This document shows, piece after piece, positions 17,211 through 25,126 of a stretch of 33,086 nt of DNA. The notes beneath the pieces are model-generated. The model was not told the origin of the DNA, made no database searches, and was given only the letters and a program-made list of their open reading frames with translations. The DNA comes from Bacillus sp. HF117_J1_D (GTDB taxonomy: Bacteria > Bacillota > Bacilli > Bacillales > Bacillaceae_C). How positions within the stretch are numbered: position 1 is the first letter of the stretch; each line of letters starts with the position of its first letter. Location: positions 1 to 33,086 of the forward strand of contig JAABNQ010000042.1 in NCBI GenBank assembly GCA_009928435.1, written 5' to 3'. The translations under genes were made by a program, and so were the position numbers.

Positions 17211-18173
17211 TTAGTTAACTCTTTTTATACTGCCGACACCAAGAAGTGCATTATATAGATTATCTACAGCCAATTCGGCCATTTTCATTCTTGTGGCTAT
17301 ACTAGCACTTCCAATATGCGGCAAAGTAACAACATTCGGCAGTGTTAATAATGGATGATGTGGATGGATAGGCTCTTTCTCAAATACATCCAGGCCTGCC
17401 GCCCATATCACTTCATTCTTCAGCGCATCATACAGCGCGGCTTCATCTATAATTCCTCCACGCGCTGTATTGATCAGAATAGCTGTCTTTTTCATCAGGC
17501 GGAGTTCTTTGTGTGAAATCAGATGGTGAACCTTCTCACTATATGGCAGCAAAATACTGATAAAATCCGATTCTCTCAAAACATCGGCAAGCGCTGCGAA
17601 TCTCGCCCCCGTTTCCTTTTCAGCCTCAGGTTTCTGCGACCGGTTGTAATAGAGAATATTCATTCCGAATCCCGCCGCCCGTTTGGCCAACGCCTGCCCG
17701 ATTCTGCCAAAACCGATGATTCCCAATGTCGCGCCATGAATATCCATTCCTGTCAATTGCATGGGTGACCAGGTTCCCCATTTTCCTGTGCGAAGATAAT
17801 CGGAAGCTTCAACTAGCCTCCTTGCTGTCGCCATCATCAAGGCAAACGTCAAATCTGCTGTCGTTTCCGTTAAAACCCCTGGCGTATTCGTAACAATCAT
17901 TTCTCTCTTAGTTGCGGCTTCCACATCAATATTGTTGTAGCCAACTGCCATGTTGCTAATCACTTTTAAATTAGGAGCAGCATCCAGCAACTCTTCATCT
18001 ATCGTTTCGGTCAGCATGCAAAGCACTGCTTGTGCATCCTTTACTTTCTCAAGCAACACTTCTCTTGGAATTGCTTCCTCTTCTTGATCCCACATTTCAA
18101 TATAAAATTCACCCTCCAGCTTTTTTACAACACTAGCGGGAAGTTTACGAGTTATGTAGATCTTTTCTTTCAA
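17211..18173 (-). CDS. D-isomer-specific 2-hydroxyacid dehydrogenase (glyoxylate/hydroxypyruvate reductase type)
   Basis: The protein has 320 residues. The Rossmann motif GFGRIG lies at 154-159. The catalytic triad is Arg238 (in NTARGG), Glu267 (in DVFEKEP) and His286 (in LPHIGSA). An Asn in the N-terminal VGYNNID motif is typical of the GyaR/GhrB-like group, which reduces glyoxylate or hydroxypyruvate to glycolate or D-glycerate with NAD(P)H. The true substrate cannot be read from sequence. An SD-like AAAGGGG precedes the ATG. It is divergent from the LytTR gene and has no visible terminator before the YciI-like promoter. Confidence 0.88.
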   Translation of the reverse strand: MKEKIYITRKLPASVVKKLEGEFYIEMWDQEEEAIPREVLLEKVKDAQAVLCMLTETIDEELLDAAPNLKVISNMAVGYNNIDVEAATKREMIVTNTPGVLTETTADLTFALMMATARRLVEASDYLRTGKWGTWSPMQLTGMDIHGATLGIIGFGRIGQALAKRAAGFGMNILYYNRSQKPEAEKETGARFAALADVLRESDFISILLPYSEKVHHLISHKELRLMKKTAILINTARGGIIDEAALYDALKNEVIWAAGLDVFEKEPIHPHHPLLTLPNVVTLPHIGSASIATRMKMAELAVDNLYNALLGVGSIKRVN

Positions 18174-18244
18174 AATCTTTTCCCCTTTCTATCTGCCTTT
18201 TTGTCATCTTACAATACTATTTCGACCACTTGCCATAAATCTCC

Positions 18245-18273
18245 TTTTCAACAAGATCACAAGAAATTATACT
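18245..18273 (+). promoter_or_regulatory. Possible promoter of the LytTR/DUF3021 pair
   Basis: TTTTCA (18245-18250), 17 bp, TATACT (18268-18273), just upstream of the LytTR gene. No clear pair of LytTR direct-repeat binding sites was found by eye. Confidence 0.4.
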
Positions 18274-18295
18274 CATGGTGAAAGGAGTTGATGCA

Positions 18296-18739
18296 GTGAA
18301 AGTTAATGTAAATATCGATCCCAACATCAAAGAAGATGAAATTATAATCTCAATCAAAGAAATGAATACAAAAGTGGAAAAAATTTTGTCCATCATAACC
18401 GAAGAGGGTGCGAACGGTGTTATACCTTTACAACGGGAGAAGCGGGTGTATCTAGTGAACCCTCAGGAAATTTCTCATGTTTTTTCAGAAGACAATAAAT
18501 GCTTTGCGTTTAGAGACAAGGAGAAATACCGTTATAAAGATACTTTGAAGCAATTCGAAGAACGATTTAGACATAATTTCATGAGAATTTCTAAGTACTG
18601 CCTGGCAAACATATCCTGGATGGAATATTTTGAAGCTACTTTCGGAGGAAGCTTGGTCGTCGTCTTCAAAAATGGTGAAAAGGAAATTGTTTCCCGAAAA
18701 TATGCCAAAGAACTAAAAAAAACTTTATTGAAGGAGTGA
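18296..18739 (+). CDS. LytTR-domain transcriptional regulator without a receiver domain
   Basis: The protein has 147 residues from a GTG at 18296. AAAGGAG ends eight bases before it, whereas an upstream in-frame ATG (18275) has no SD and overlaps the promoter. The LytTR DNA-binding domain covers about 45-143: VYLVNPQEISHVFSEDN, RFRHNFMRISKYCLANISWME, and SRKYAKELKKTLL. The N-terminal 40 residues are not a response-regulator domain. Receiver-less LytTR proteins encoded with a small membrane partner form LytTR regulatory systems, in which the membrane protein restrains the regulator. The DUF3021 gene follows immediately in the same operon. Targets are not known; the convergent SigY operon is a neighbour but no link is shown. 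Confidence 0.88.
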   Translation: MKVNVNIDPNIKEDEIIISIKEMNTKVEKILSIITEEGANGVIPLQREKRVYLVNPQEISHVFSEDNKCFAFRDKEKYRYKDTLKQFEERFRHNFMRISKYCLANISWMEYFEATFGGSLVVVFKNGEKEIVSRKYAKELKKTLLKE

Positions 18740-18745
18740 ATGATT

Positions 18746-19150
18746 ATGATGATTTTTAAAGCAATCAGAAATATATTGATCGGATTTGGGGTTGCAAATC
18801 TTTCCCTACTCATCTTCATTTTAATTGCAGGTTTTAACGGCTGGACCCAAATGGATATGGGGTTATTGAGAACCCAGGTCATTGGCAGCATGTCCTACGG
18901 TGCCTTTTGCGGAATCGTTTCCCTTGTATTTGAAAGCAAGCGATTGTCGGTGTTTACAAAAACAAGCATCCAATTCTTTGGTTTTGTAACCGGCTATGGA
19001 ATATTCGGATACTCCTTAGGCTGGTTTCATTCCCTTGAAAACATGCTCCTTATGTTCACAATCTACATCGTGATATATATGATCATCTGGTTATGCATCT
19101 ATTTTTTTCAAAAGCGATTGGCTGACGAGCTGAATAAAGGGATTAGATAG
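18746..19150 (+). CDS. DUF3021 four-helix membrane protein, partner of the LytTR regulator
   Basis: The protein has 134 residues from the ATG at 18746, which is nine bases from AAGGAG; an ATG at 18740 is only three bases from it. Four transmembrane segments are visible (about 10-32, 45-63, 73-95 and 101-122) with a basic C-terminus (FFQKRLADELNKGIR). This matches DUF3021, a family repeatedly found directly downstream of LytTR regulators. The expected role is membrane-bound negative regulator or sensor of the LytTR protein; this is family knowledge, not proven here. The gene begins within 7 bp of the LytTR stop codon, so coexpression is near certain. Confidence 0.82.
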   Translation: MMIFKAIRNILIGFGVANLSLLIFILIAGFNGWTQMDMGLLRTQVIGSMSYGAFCGIVSLVFESKRLSVFTKTSIQFFGFVTGYGIFGYSLGWFHSLENMLLMFTIYIVIYMIIWLCIYFFQKRLADELNKGIR

Positions 19151-19182
19151 TGAGTTTGACTTTTTGGAGCTTTTATAAGAGA

Positions 19183-19226
19183 GTTGGAGCGCGCCATCAC
19201 CCCATAAGGGCTCGGCGCGCTCCAAC
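19183..19226. repeat. Perfect 13-bp inverted repeat between convergent operons
   Basis: GTTGGAGCGCGCC (19183-19195) and its exact complement (19214-19226) flank an 18-nt loop. The second arm ends 3 bp after the yxlG stop position. Neither strand has a T-tract, so it is not a standard Rho-independent terminator. It may act as an mRNA 3'-end stabiliser, a Rho-dependent or weak terminator, or a palindromic repeat unit. Confidence 0.7.
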
Positions 19227-19229
19227 CGC

Positions 19230-20006
19230 TCAATAGCTTTCATATTTTTTAAAGGCAAATGAGGACAATAAGACCAACCCAACTATTAAAGCTATGCTTA
19301 CGAACATCATCAAGCCAAAAAAGTCTTCCCACTTACCTGTCATAAGTATACTGACTGCCTGATTTTGAGCATTGGATGGGCTCCAACCCATAAATTTTGG
19401 AAAAGACGAGCCCATAACGGAAAATGCAGCCACAGTTATAATGCTCATACCAGCAATCCCGCCATTTTTCTTCATTATTGTCCCTAGAAGCAAAGTGATG
19501 GAAAGTATAAACAATATCCAAATACTGTAAACTCCCAAGCTTGAGATGAATCGATGAAATTCCACCTGATTGAACAAGAGGTTTGTATAATAATAGGCGA
19601 GCCCATAGCTGAGCGCAAACGAGATCAGAAAAATCAATGCCTGCACTGTCCATTTGCTGGAAATGTATTCAAAAGGGGAAACAGGCCGCGCCATTAGCAA
19701 CGAGAGCGAACCACTGTTCCGCTCATTTGATACGATTCCCATTGCGCTTAGTACAAAAATCACGGTTCCAACCATACCCATTTGTGACAGCGTCCCCGCC
19801 AGGACTTCCTCACCGGAAGGAACCGGAAGTTCAATGACAGCCCCTTCGGGAAGATTGCCTGCCATTTCCAAAATCTCTGGCATAAAATACGTACTGATCG
19901 GCTGGGAAACAGCTAATAAGCACAAAACGACAGGAAGCCAAATCAGTTTCTTATCACGCCAAGCCTCTAGCCATTCTTTTCTAAAAAGAGTGAAAAATGT
20001 ACTCAT
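19230..20006 (-). CDS. yxlG: ABC-2-type transporter permease, YxlG-like
   Basis: The protein has 258 residues with about six hydrophobic segments. The N-terminus FFTLFRKEWLEAWRDKKL is typical of ABC-2 permeases. A large extracytoplasmic loop follows the first helix (about 38-72), then NERNSGSLSLLMARPVSPFEYISSKW, another ABC-2 hallmark. Its ATG overlaps the yxlF stop (ATGA). It is the last gene of the sigY operon. The exported substrate is unknown, as for the B. subtilis homologue. The name rests on operon order and fold. Confidence 0.85.
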   Translation of the reverse strand: MSTFFTLFRKEWLEAWRDKKLIWLPVVLCLLAVSQPISTYFMPEILEMAGNLPEGAVIELPVPSGEEVLAGTLSQMGMVGTVIFVLSAMGIVSNERNSGSLSLLMARPVSPFEYISSKWTVQALIFLISFALSYGLAYYYTNLLFNQVEFHRFISSLGVYSIWILFILSITLLLGTIMKKNGGIAGMSIITVAAFSVMGSSFPKFMGWSPSNAQNQAVSILMTGKWEDFFGLMMFVSIALIVGLVLLSSFAFKKYESY

Positions 20007-20893
20007 TGTTCCATCAACTCCAGATAAGCATCTTCCAACGAACGTCCTTTTTCAGAAAAGTGGGTAATTGTCAAGCCTTTTTCCATGCAGTCTCTTAGCA
20101 ATTGGTTCCGGCTTTCCACATTCTGCAGCCTGAGTTCAACTGCCCAAGGTGATGAAAAAGAACATTCAGCTACATAGCTTTTGGTTTCTAGCCATTTTCC
20201 CATTTCCTCCTTCGTCTCCAGCATCACACGATTTTCTCCCTGTCTCTTTCTCAAGTCCATAAGATTCCCGATCCATTTCACTTTGCTGCTCTTTAACATG
20301 ACAATCTCATCACAGACTTGCTCAGCATCATGCAGCACATGTGTTGAAAATAATATGGTCATCTTCTTTTTCAACTCATTCATCATTTCCAATACATCTC
20401 TTCTTCCAGAAGGATCCAAGGCTGAAACTGGTTCGTCAAGAATCAATAATTTCGGCTCATGGATCATTGCCTGTGCCAATCCAAGCCTTTGTTTCATCCC
20501 TCCTGAAAAACCACCAATCCTTTTGTTTTTTACACCTTCTAACCCTGCAAAAGAAAGCATGTCTTCCGTTTTTCCCTGCAATTCTTTTTTGGGGACTCCA
20601 GAAACCCTGCCTGCAAACTGCAAATACTCTTTTGCAGTCATCCAAGGGAAAAAAGCTGGATATTGCGGCAAATATCCGATAAACCGCCGATCGATATTGT
20701 CTTTCCCAAGAAACCTAATTCTGCCCGAGTTTGGAGTCAATAAGCCTGCCAGCATTTGCAGCGCTGTTGTTTTTCCCGCTCCATTCGGTCCTAACAAAGC
20801 AACACATTCATGATCTTTTATAGTTAAATCGAGCTGGTCGACTGCTGTATACATACCGAACTTTTTCGTTAAGTTTTCTGCTGTTAATAACAT
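20003..20893 (-). CDS. yxlF: ABC transporter ATP-binding protein, YxlF-like
   Basis: The protein has 296 residues from the ATG at 20893, preceded by GGGAG; a longer start at 20953 would lie inside yxlE. Walker A is GPNGAGKT (35-42), the Q-loop is at about 77, the signature is FSGGMKQ (129-135), Walker B is LLILDEP (149-155) and the switch His is in FSTHVLHDAE. This is the NodI/CcmA-like exporter subtype. It powers the YxlG permease encoded next. In B. subtilis YxlFG are not the main SigY inhibitors; that role lies with YxlC and YxlD. Confidence 0.88.
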   Translation of the reverse strand: MLLTAENLTKKFGMYTAVDQLDLTIKDHECVALLGPNGAGKTTALQMLAGLLTPNSGRIRFLGKDNIDRRFIGYLPQYPAFFPWMTAKEYLQFAGRVSGVPKKELQGKTEDMLSFAGLEGVKNKRIGGFSGGMKQRLGLAQAMIHEPKLLILDEPVSALDPSGRRDVLEMMNELKKKMTILFSTHVLHDAEQVCDEIVMLKSSKVKWIGNLMDLRKRQGENRVMLETKEEMGKWLETKSYVAECSFSSPWAVELRLQNVESRNQLLRDCMEKGLTITHFSEKGRSLEDAYLELMEQ

Positions 20894-20909
20894 GTAACGT
20901 CTTCTCCCA

Positions 20910-21098
20910 TCACTGTTTTTGTCGGCCGACGACAAAATATAAAACTGGACCAATTAGATTAAGGAAAAGGATAATAAGAATCCACATCCATTTGGGCCCG
21001 TTTGTATTTTCTTCTTTTATGCAGCTAACAAGCGCTGTAATCATCAATATCAAATCTAAAATGATGATAGGAGCTATTAATCCCCAAGGTATATCCAA
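20910..21098 (-). CDS. yxlE: YxlE-like small membrane protein, PLDc_N domain
   Basis: The protein has 62 residues starting at TTG (21098), nine bases from GGAGG. Two transmembrane helices flank a short basic/Pro loop. The second half, NGPKWMWILIILFLNLIGPVLYFVVGR, is the classic PLDc_N pattern (the anchor domain of cardiolipin synthases, also found alone). In B. subtilis YxlE helps to restrain SigY. The position between yxlD and yxlF supports the name. Confidence 0.85.
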   Translation of the reverse strand: MDIPWGLIAPIIILDLILMITALVSCIKEENTNGPKWMWILIILFLNLIGPVLYFVVGRQKQ

Positions 21099-21116
21099 TT
21101 GTCATCCCTCCAACAC

Positions 21117-21317
21117 CTAAAGTTTCATTTTTTTCCTGTACGGTCTAATAATAATGAAGTAGTAAAATATGGATGGACACGGAAGCTGTACCAATCCCCA
21201 TAATCCCCAAAACCAAGCATATGCCCCTTTCTTCTTGGCATCTACAAAAAGCAGGATACTTTGTGTCAACAGAATCGGCGATAATAAAACAAGCGCAAGC
21301 AGAGTTTCAGAATCCAT
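21117..21317 (-). CDS. yxlD: YxlD-like small membrane protein
   Basis: The protein has 66 residues from the ATG at 21317, seven bases after GAGGTG; alternatives at 21320 and 21332 fit the SD less well. Two hydrophobic helices (about 5-25 and 34-56) are separated by DAKKKGAYAW, and the C-terminus is basic (RPYRKKMKL). It overlaps the end of yxlC by 11 bp. In B. subtilis YxlD acts with YxlC as the main negative regulator of SigY. Similarity is by position and architecture, since the sequence is too short to be sure. Confidence 0.75.
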   Translation of the reverse strand: MDSETLLALVLLSPILLTQSILLFVDAKKKGAYAWFWGLWGLVQLPCPSIFYYFIIIRPYRKKMKL

Positions 21318-21642
21318 CATCCGACACCTCATTCAAGCCATTGCGGCGCTTCCTTTCAGCAACATAAATAAATGGAATCGTAATAATAGCCAATATTTGT
21401 ACCCATAAGAAGACTGCCGGCATTTTTAGTAAGACAACGAAATATGTGGCCAAGATGGTCAGTGCTGTCAAAATAAAGATTGTCAACTCACGTTTCCATG
21501 CTTTTTTACGCTGGTTTTTAAATTCAGTCAAAACATTCATCAGCTCGTGTTGTTGGGGGACTTTGGCTTGGTGAGCATCTTCAAGCTTTTTCATATCATT
21601 CATGAACCGCTTAACCCATTCCTTTTCATTGCCTTCCTTCAA
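21307..21642 (-). CDS. yxlC: YxlC-like SigY anti-sigma factor
   Basis: The protein has 111 residues from a TTG at 21642 that overlaps the sigY stop (TTGA) and lies eight bases after AAAGGAG. A GTG at 21651 would overlap that SD. A cytoplasmic charged N-terminus (about 45 residues) is followed by two transmembrane helices (about 52-72 and 77-95) and a short basic tail. This is the layout expected for a membrane-tethered anti-sigma factor. The position directly after the ECF sigma gene, with translational coupling, supports the role. The direct SigY-YxlC interaction is inferred from B. subtilis. Confidence 0.8.
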   Translation of the reverse strand: MKEGNEKEWVKRFMNDMKKLEDAHQAKVPQQHELMNVLTEFKNQRKKAWKRELTIFILTALTILATYFVVLLKMPAVFLWVQILAIITIPFIYVAERKRRNGLNEVSDDGF

Positions 21643-22166
21643 TCTGACCACTCCTTTCGTATTTTGCTCAGCCCATTATGCACGCGTGACTTTACAGTCC
21701 CCTCCTTAATACGGAGCATTTTGGCAATCTCCAGATAAGAATACCCATAATAATGCTTAAGCAGGATGGGAGCTTTCAATTCCGGCTCAAGACCTGCGAA
21801 CAGTCCCAAATCCTCTGTCCAATCATCCCCCTTTAATGAGAGCTGCCACTTCATTTTTCGAACCGCTTCATTTCTTGCCTTTTCAAAAATCTTCCTATGT
21901 CTGATCTCTTTTCGTTGTTGATCTATATACAGCCTTGAAGCGATCGAAATCAGCCAGGTCGAAAACTTTGATTCCCCTTTGAAACTGTGCAAATGAGTGT
22001 ATGCTTTGATCATCGTCTCTTGAATGAGATCTTCGGTAACATCCGGGTGAAGGCTCAGCTTAATTAAATATTTATATAAAAACGCATAATTATCTTGGAA
22101 AAGCCTTGTAAATGCTTCGTCTTTTCCCTTTATTGCTTCCTTGATAAGATCTCTTTCACCTTCCAA
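21639..22166 (-). CDS. sigY: ECF RNA polymerase sigma factor, SigY-like
   Basis: The protein has 175 residues (B. subtilis SigY is 178). Region 2 spans about 18-58 ([19 protein letters not shown], then [15 protein letters not shown]). Region 4 spans about 129-173 ([20 protein letters not shown], then [17 protein letters not shown]). The start is a TTG at 22166, eleven bases after AGGGGG; no in-frame ATG is available upstream. The six-gene order sigY-yxlCDEFG and the upstream SigY-type promoter make the assignment strong. In B. subtilis SigY has a very small regulon and is triggered by nitrogen starvation; it has also been linked to SP-beta prophage maintenance. Confidence 0.9.
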   Translation of the reverse strand: MEGERDLIKEAIKGKDEAFTRLFQDNYAFLYKYLIKLSLHPDVTEDLIQETMIKAYTHLHSFKGESKFSTWLISIASRLYIDQQRKEIRHRKIFEKARNEAVRKMKWQLSLKGDDWTEDLGLFAGLEPELKAPILLKHYYGYSYLEIAKMLRIKEGTVKSRVHNGLSKIRKEWSD

Positions 22167-22204
22167 CCAACGCCAAGCCCCCTTTCTTTTACCTTCAATA
22201 ATAA

Positions 22205-22230
22205 GACGTAAGTTTTATCGTAACCGTTCA
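22205..22230 (-). promoter_or_regulatory. Autoregulatory SigY-type promoter
   Basis: On the minus strand, TGAACG (22230-22225), exactly 16 bp, and CGTC (22208-22205), about 40 bp before the sigY start. This reproduces the SigY consensus known from B. subtilis. Confidence 0.82.
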
Positions 22231-22413
22231 TTTAAATTTCAACATTTTTTATTTTTTTGTTTATATTGGTGAGAACTCAAAAAAGCATGATAGAAAAAAT
22301 TAAGTTTGATGATCCAAAAAAGATATTCCCCGGGCAATGAAGTATATACCTTGTTCTCAATTAATCATCTATCCTGCACACGCGCGAATAATCCCAAAAT
22401 TCCAATAACAATT

Positions 22414-22836
22414 TCATTCAAAGAACTCCATGTGCATTTTTTCCTTTTTGTAATAATTCATCCTATCCTGCAGAGTGCCTGTATGGAATTCGAACTTATG
22501 TCCATCTGGATCCGTAAAGTATATAGACTTTTTATCTCTGACATCCCGAGGACGTCCCGCCAATATATGAACGCCCAAGTCCTTTAACTTATCGTGCATT
22601 TTATCATGATCCTCTTCATCGATTGAAAAAGCAATATGGGTATATGAATGGCTGATTTCGTTACGTGGAATATCTTTTTCCTCATTTAAGGCAAGCCATA
22701 TTCCGTTCAAATCAAAATAGGCAGAGCTTCTCCCCTTAACAAGTAATTTGGCATTAAATACATTTTGATAAAAGCGAATAGATTCATCTAAATTTGAAAC
22801 TGAAAAAAGAAAATGATTCAAACCCTTAATTGTCAA
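22414..22836 (-). CDS. fosB: Metallothiol transferase FosB (fosfomycin resistance)
   Basis: The protein has 140 residues and is near-identical in pattern to B. subtilis Fos[43 protein letters not shown] and [18 protein letters not shown]. The metal ligands expected for the glyoxalase/vicinal-oxygen-chelate fold are His8, His67 and Glu116. It opens the fosfomycin epoxide with bacillithiol in the cytoplasm. The start is TTG at 22836, eight bases after GAGGTG. It is common and probably intrinsic in Bacillaceae, and nothing suggests recent transfer. In B. subtilis it belongs to the SigW regulon; I did not find a clear SigW promoter here. Confidence 0.95.
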   Translation of the reverse strand: MTIKGLNHFLFSVSNLDESIRFYQNVFNAKLLVKGRSSAYFDLNGIWLALNEEKDIPRNEISHSYTHIAFSIDEEDHDKMHDKLKDLGVHILAGRPRDVRDKKSIYFTDPDGHKFEFHTGTLQDRMNYYKKEKMHMEFFE

Positions 22837-22963
22837 TATGGATCACCTCATAGAGTAATATAATCAAGACGGAACAGTTCTTACCTTTGAATCTTGTCCT
22901 ATACCATGAAGGAGTTCATTCCGGCACAATAAAAACATTGAATAATATCATTGAATAGGAAGC

Positions 22964-22989
22964 AGCAGGCTGCATTTATCCAGCCTGCT
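22964..22989 (-). terminator. Hairpin after the ArsB-like gene, possible terminator
   Basis: AGCAGGCTG pairs with CAGCCTGCT around a short loop, directly after the stop codon. The T-content after the stem is poor on the minus strand (GCTTCCT), so termination efficiency is doubtful. Confidence 0.45.
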
Positions 22990-22992
22990 TTC

Positions 22993-24306
22993 TTAATAAA
23001 GCAATAGGAGCCATACATATAGACCTGCCAAAGTAACGAGAAGCGTTGGAACCGTCAAGATAATGCCAACTTTAAAATAAAATCCCCATGAAATATGAAC
23101 CCCTTTTCCTTTCAACACATGCAGCCATAGCAATGTAGCCAATGAACCAATCGGTGTAATCTTTGGCCCTAGATCTGTTCCAATAACATTGGCATAGATA
23201 AGCGCCTCCCTCACAACTCCCGTTGTATTCGTATCGGCAATCGCCAAGGCATCAATCATAACAGTCGGTAAGTTATTCATGATGGAAGATAAAACAGCCG
23301 CAATCATGCCAGTCCCTATCGTCGCCGAAAAAAGCCCTTGATCAGCCGTTACCCGGATCAAGTCCGCCAATACTTTGGTCAATCCCACATTTTTCAATCC
23401 ATACACGACTACATACATGCCAATGGAAAAAAACACAATAGCCCATGGAGCACTTTTAACAACTGATTGAATATGAATCGCCGGGCTTCCTTTCGCAGCT
23501 ATTAAAAATAGAATAGCTACTCCCCCCGCGATGAAAGATACAGGAATTTGAATGATTTCGCTTCCAAAATACCCAAGGAGCAATACTACCAAAACTCCCC
23601 ATGAAATACGAAACAACTGTTTATCCCTAATCACTTCCGAAGGCTTCTTTAGCTGATTCAAATGATACGCAGCAGGAATGCTCTTACGAAAATATATGTA
23701 AAGGACGAAGATGCTCGTCGCAAGGCTAAACAGATTAGGAACAATCATGCGAATGGCATATTCGGCAAAACCAATGCCAAAAAAGTCAGCGGTAATAATA
23801 TTCGTGAGATTACTTATGATGAAAGGGAGAGAAGTGGTATCTGCGATGAACCCCGAAGCCATGATAAAGGGAAGGATCATCTTTTCTTGAAAGTCCAGAG
23901 CCCTGACCATAGCTAAAACAATCGGAGTTAAAATCAATGCAGCTCCATCGTTTGCAAACAAAGCAGATACAACTGCGCCCAATAAAGTAACAAGCAAAAA
24001 CATTTTAATCCCATTTCCATTGGCAAAACGAGCCATGTGCAAAGCAGCCCATTCAAAAAATCCGAGCTCATCCAAAATCAAACTAATCATAATCAATGCA
24101 ACAAATGTGAGTGTCGCGTTCCAAACAATGGCAGTCACGTCTGCAACATCATGCCATGAAACAACTCCTGCAGCAAGTGCCAGCAGTGCACCGGTACAGA
24201 CTGACCATCCGATAGACAATCCTTTTGGCTGCCAGATCACCAAAAACAAAGTAATAACGAAAATCGATACAGCTAAAAATACAGACACGGACTCGTCACG
24301 CTCCAT
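22993..24306 (-). CDS. ArsB/NhaD-type transporter (arsenical pump membrane protein family)
   Basis: The protein has 437 residues with about 11-12 transmembrane helices in two related halves. Family motifs are [17 protein letters not shown] in the first half and [17 protein letters not shown] plus [20 protein letters not shown] in the second. These are hallmark segments of ArsB and related anion/Na+ exporters of the ion-transporter superfamily. GGAGAG lies nine bases before the ATG. No arsR or arsC is adjacent, so arsenite export is only a family-level guess; B. subtilis YdfA is a similar stand-alone protein. It sits between fosB and usp, each with its own boundaries. Confidence 0.82.
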   Translation of the reverse strand: MERDESVSVFLAVSIFVITLFLVIWQPKGLSIGWSVCTGALLALAAGVVSWHDVADVTAIVWNATLTFVALIMISLILDELGFFEWAALHMARFANGNGIKMFLLVTLLGAVVSALFANDGAALILTPIVLAMVRALDFQEKMILPFIMASGFIADTTSLPFIISNLTNIITADFFGIGFAEYAIRMIVPNLFSLATSIFVLYIYFRKSIPAAYHLNQLKKPSEVIRDKQLFRISWGVLVVLLLGYFGSEIIQIPVSFIAGGVAILFLIAAKGSPAIHIQSVVKSAPWAIVFFSIGMYVVVYGLKNVGLTKVLADLIRVTADQGLFSATIGTGMIAAVLSSIMNNLPTVMIDALAIADTNTTGVVREALIYANVIGTDLGPKITPIGSLATLLWLHVLKGKGVHISWGFYFKVGIILTVPTLLVTLAGLYVWLLLLY

Positions 24307-24358
24307 TCTATGTATCTCTCCATAATTATAGCGGCTATTTTTCTCAAAGAGCGCACAA

Positions 24359-24392
24359 CAAAAAAGATTCCCCGGCGATTGGGAAACCTTTT
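24359..24392 (-). terminator. Terminator of the universal stress protein gene
   Basis: Minus-strand RNA AGGTTTCCC pairs with GGGGAATCT (two G-U pairs), then TTTTTTG. Confidence 0.75.
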
Positions 24393-24417
24393 TTGTGTTT
24401 TGAACATCTTTTATACA

Positions 24418-24837
24418 CTATTTTACAATTAAAACCGGGCTGTCAACCCTTTTAGCCACTTTATGACTCACGCTTCCGAGCACCATTTCCTGAAGGGTAT
24501 TTAATCCCCTGCTTCCAATAAGCAGCATATCGCAAGAGCTCTTATTCACGTATTCCACAATAGCAGGACCAGGATCTCCATTCAGTATCGTTACTTTGTA
24601 AGGAACCTCACTTTTAACGAAGACATCCTCAACAGGAACCAATTTTTTCCTCCGCTCAGCCTCCAGCATTTCGCCGTCACGGCTTTGTAAAACCTCTCCC
24701 TTGGATTTTGAATAATCGATAACATAAATGACTTCGACAACCGCATCTTCTGCCAACTGGGCAAGCTTTGCTGCCTCTTCTGCTGCTCGGACCGAGTTTT
24801 TTGAACCGTCAGCAGCAACTAACAATCGCTTGTACAT
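24418..24837 (-). CDS. Universal stress protein, UspA family
   Basis: The protein has 139 residues. VAADGSKNS at the N-terminus (AADGS nucleotide contact) and GSRGLNTLQEMVLGSVSHKV near the C-terminus give the G-2X-G-9X-G-S/T motif of ATP-binding Usp proteins; the protein ends with SPVLIVK. Members are cytoplasmic dimers induced in stress or growth arrest. It is monocistronic, with the SD AGGGAT before the ATG. A perfect palindrome lies about 100 bp upstream and may be its operator. Confidence 0.92.
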   Translation of the reverse strand: MYKRLLVAADGSKNSVRAAEEAAKLAQLAEDAVVEVIYVIDYSKSKGEVLQSRDGEMLEAERRKKLVPVEDVFVKSEVPYKVTILNGDPGPAIVEYVNKSSCDMLLIGSRGLNTLQEMVLGSVSHKVAKRVDSPVLIVK

Positions 24838-24931
24838 TTCTTATCCCTGCCTTTTTGTTAAAATCCTAAACTTGCTACCCCTAATCTAGTAACCTTATAT
24901 ATTTTCTTGACGTTACACATAATAACATAAT

Positions 24932-24947
24932 CTGTAAAAATTTACAG
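24932..24947. promoter_or_regulatory. 16-bp palindrome upstream of usp
   Basis: CTGTAAA-AA-TTTACAG is a perfect inverted repeat about 100 bp before usp, in a 289-bp gap (24838-25126) with no gene. It overlaps the spacer of a weak promoter candidate (TTGCTG, 17 bp, TGTTAT, minus strand). The binding protein is unknown. Confidence 0.35.
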
Positions 24948-25090
24948 CAAGAAACAAGCATAAGCGACTGCTACTTACAGATATTGATTGGCTTATAGTC
25001 ATTTGAAAACAGGGACACTCTATATAGAATTAGAATGAGTTTATTGCTAACCTCCACCATTTTTCTGTGGCTTGAAAACTCGTTCAAAAT

Positions 25091-25118
25091 AAAAAACCCA
25101 CCCTTTCAGATGAGTTTT
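25091..25118 (-). terminator. Terminator of ytpQR
   Basis: Minus-strand RNA AACTCATC pairs with GGTGGGTT (three G-U pairs), then TTTTATTTT. It lies just after the ytpR stop. Confidence 0.7.
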
Positions 25119-25126
25119 CTGCATAA

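Noticed and set aside
20181-20813. A 210-codon plus-strand frame inside yxlF
   Set aside because: It lies antisense to all conserved ABC ATPase motifs and lacks an SD.
22837-22980. SigW-type promoter for fosB
   Set aside because: TGAACT and CGTC words occur but not with the correct spacing or as a TGAAAC-N16-CGTA pair.
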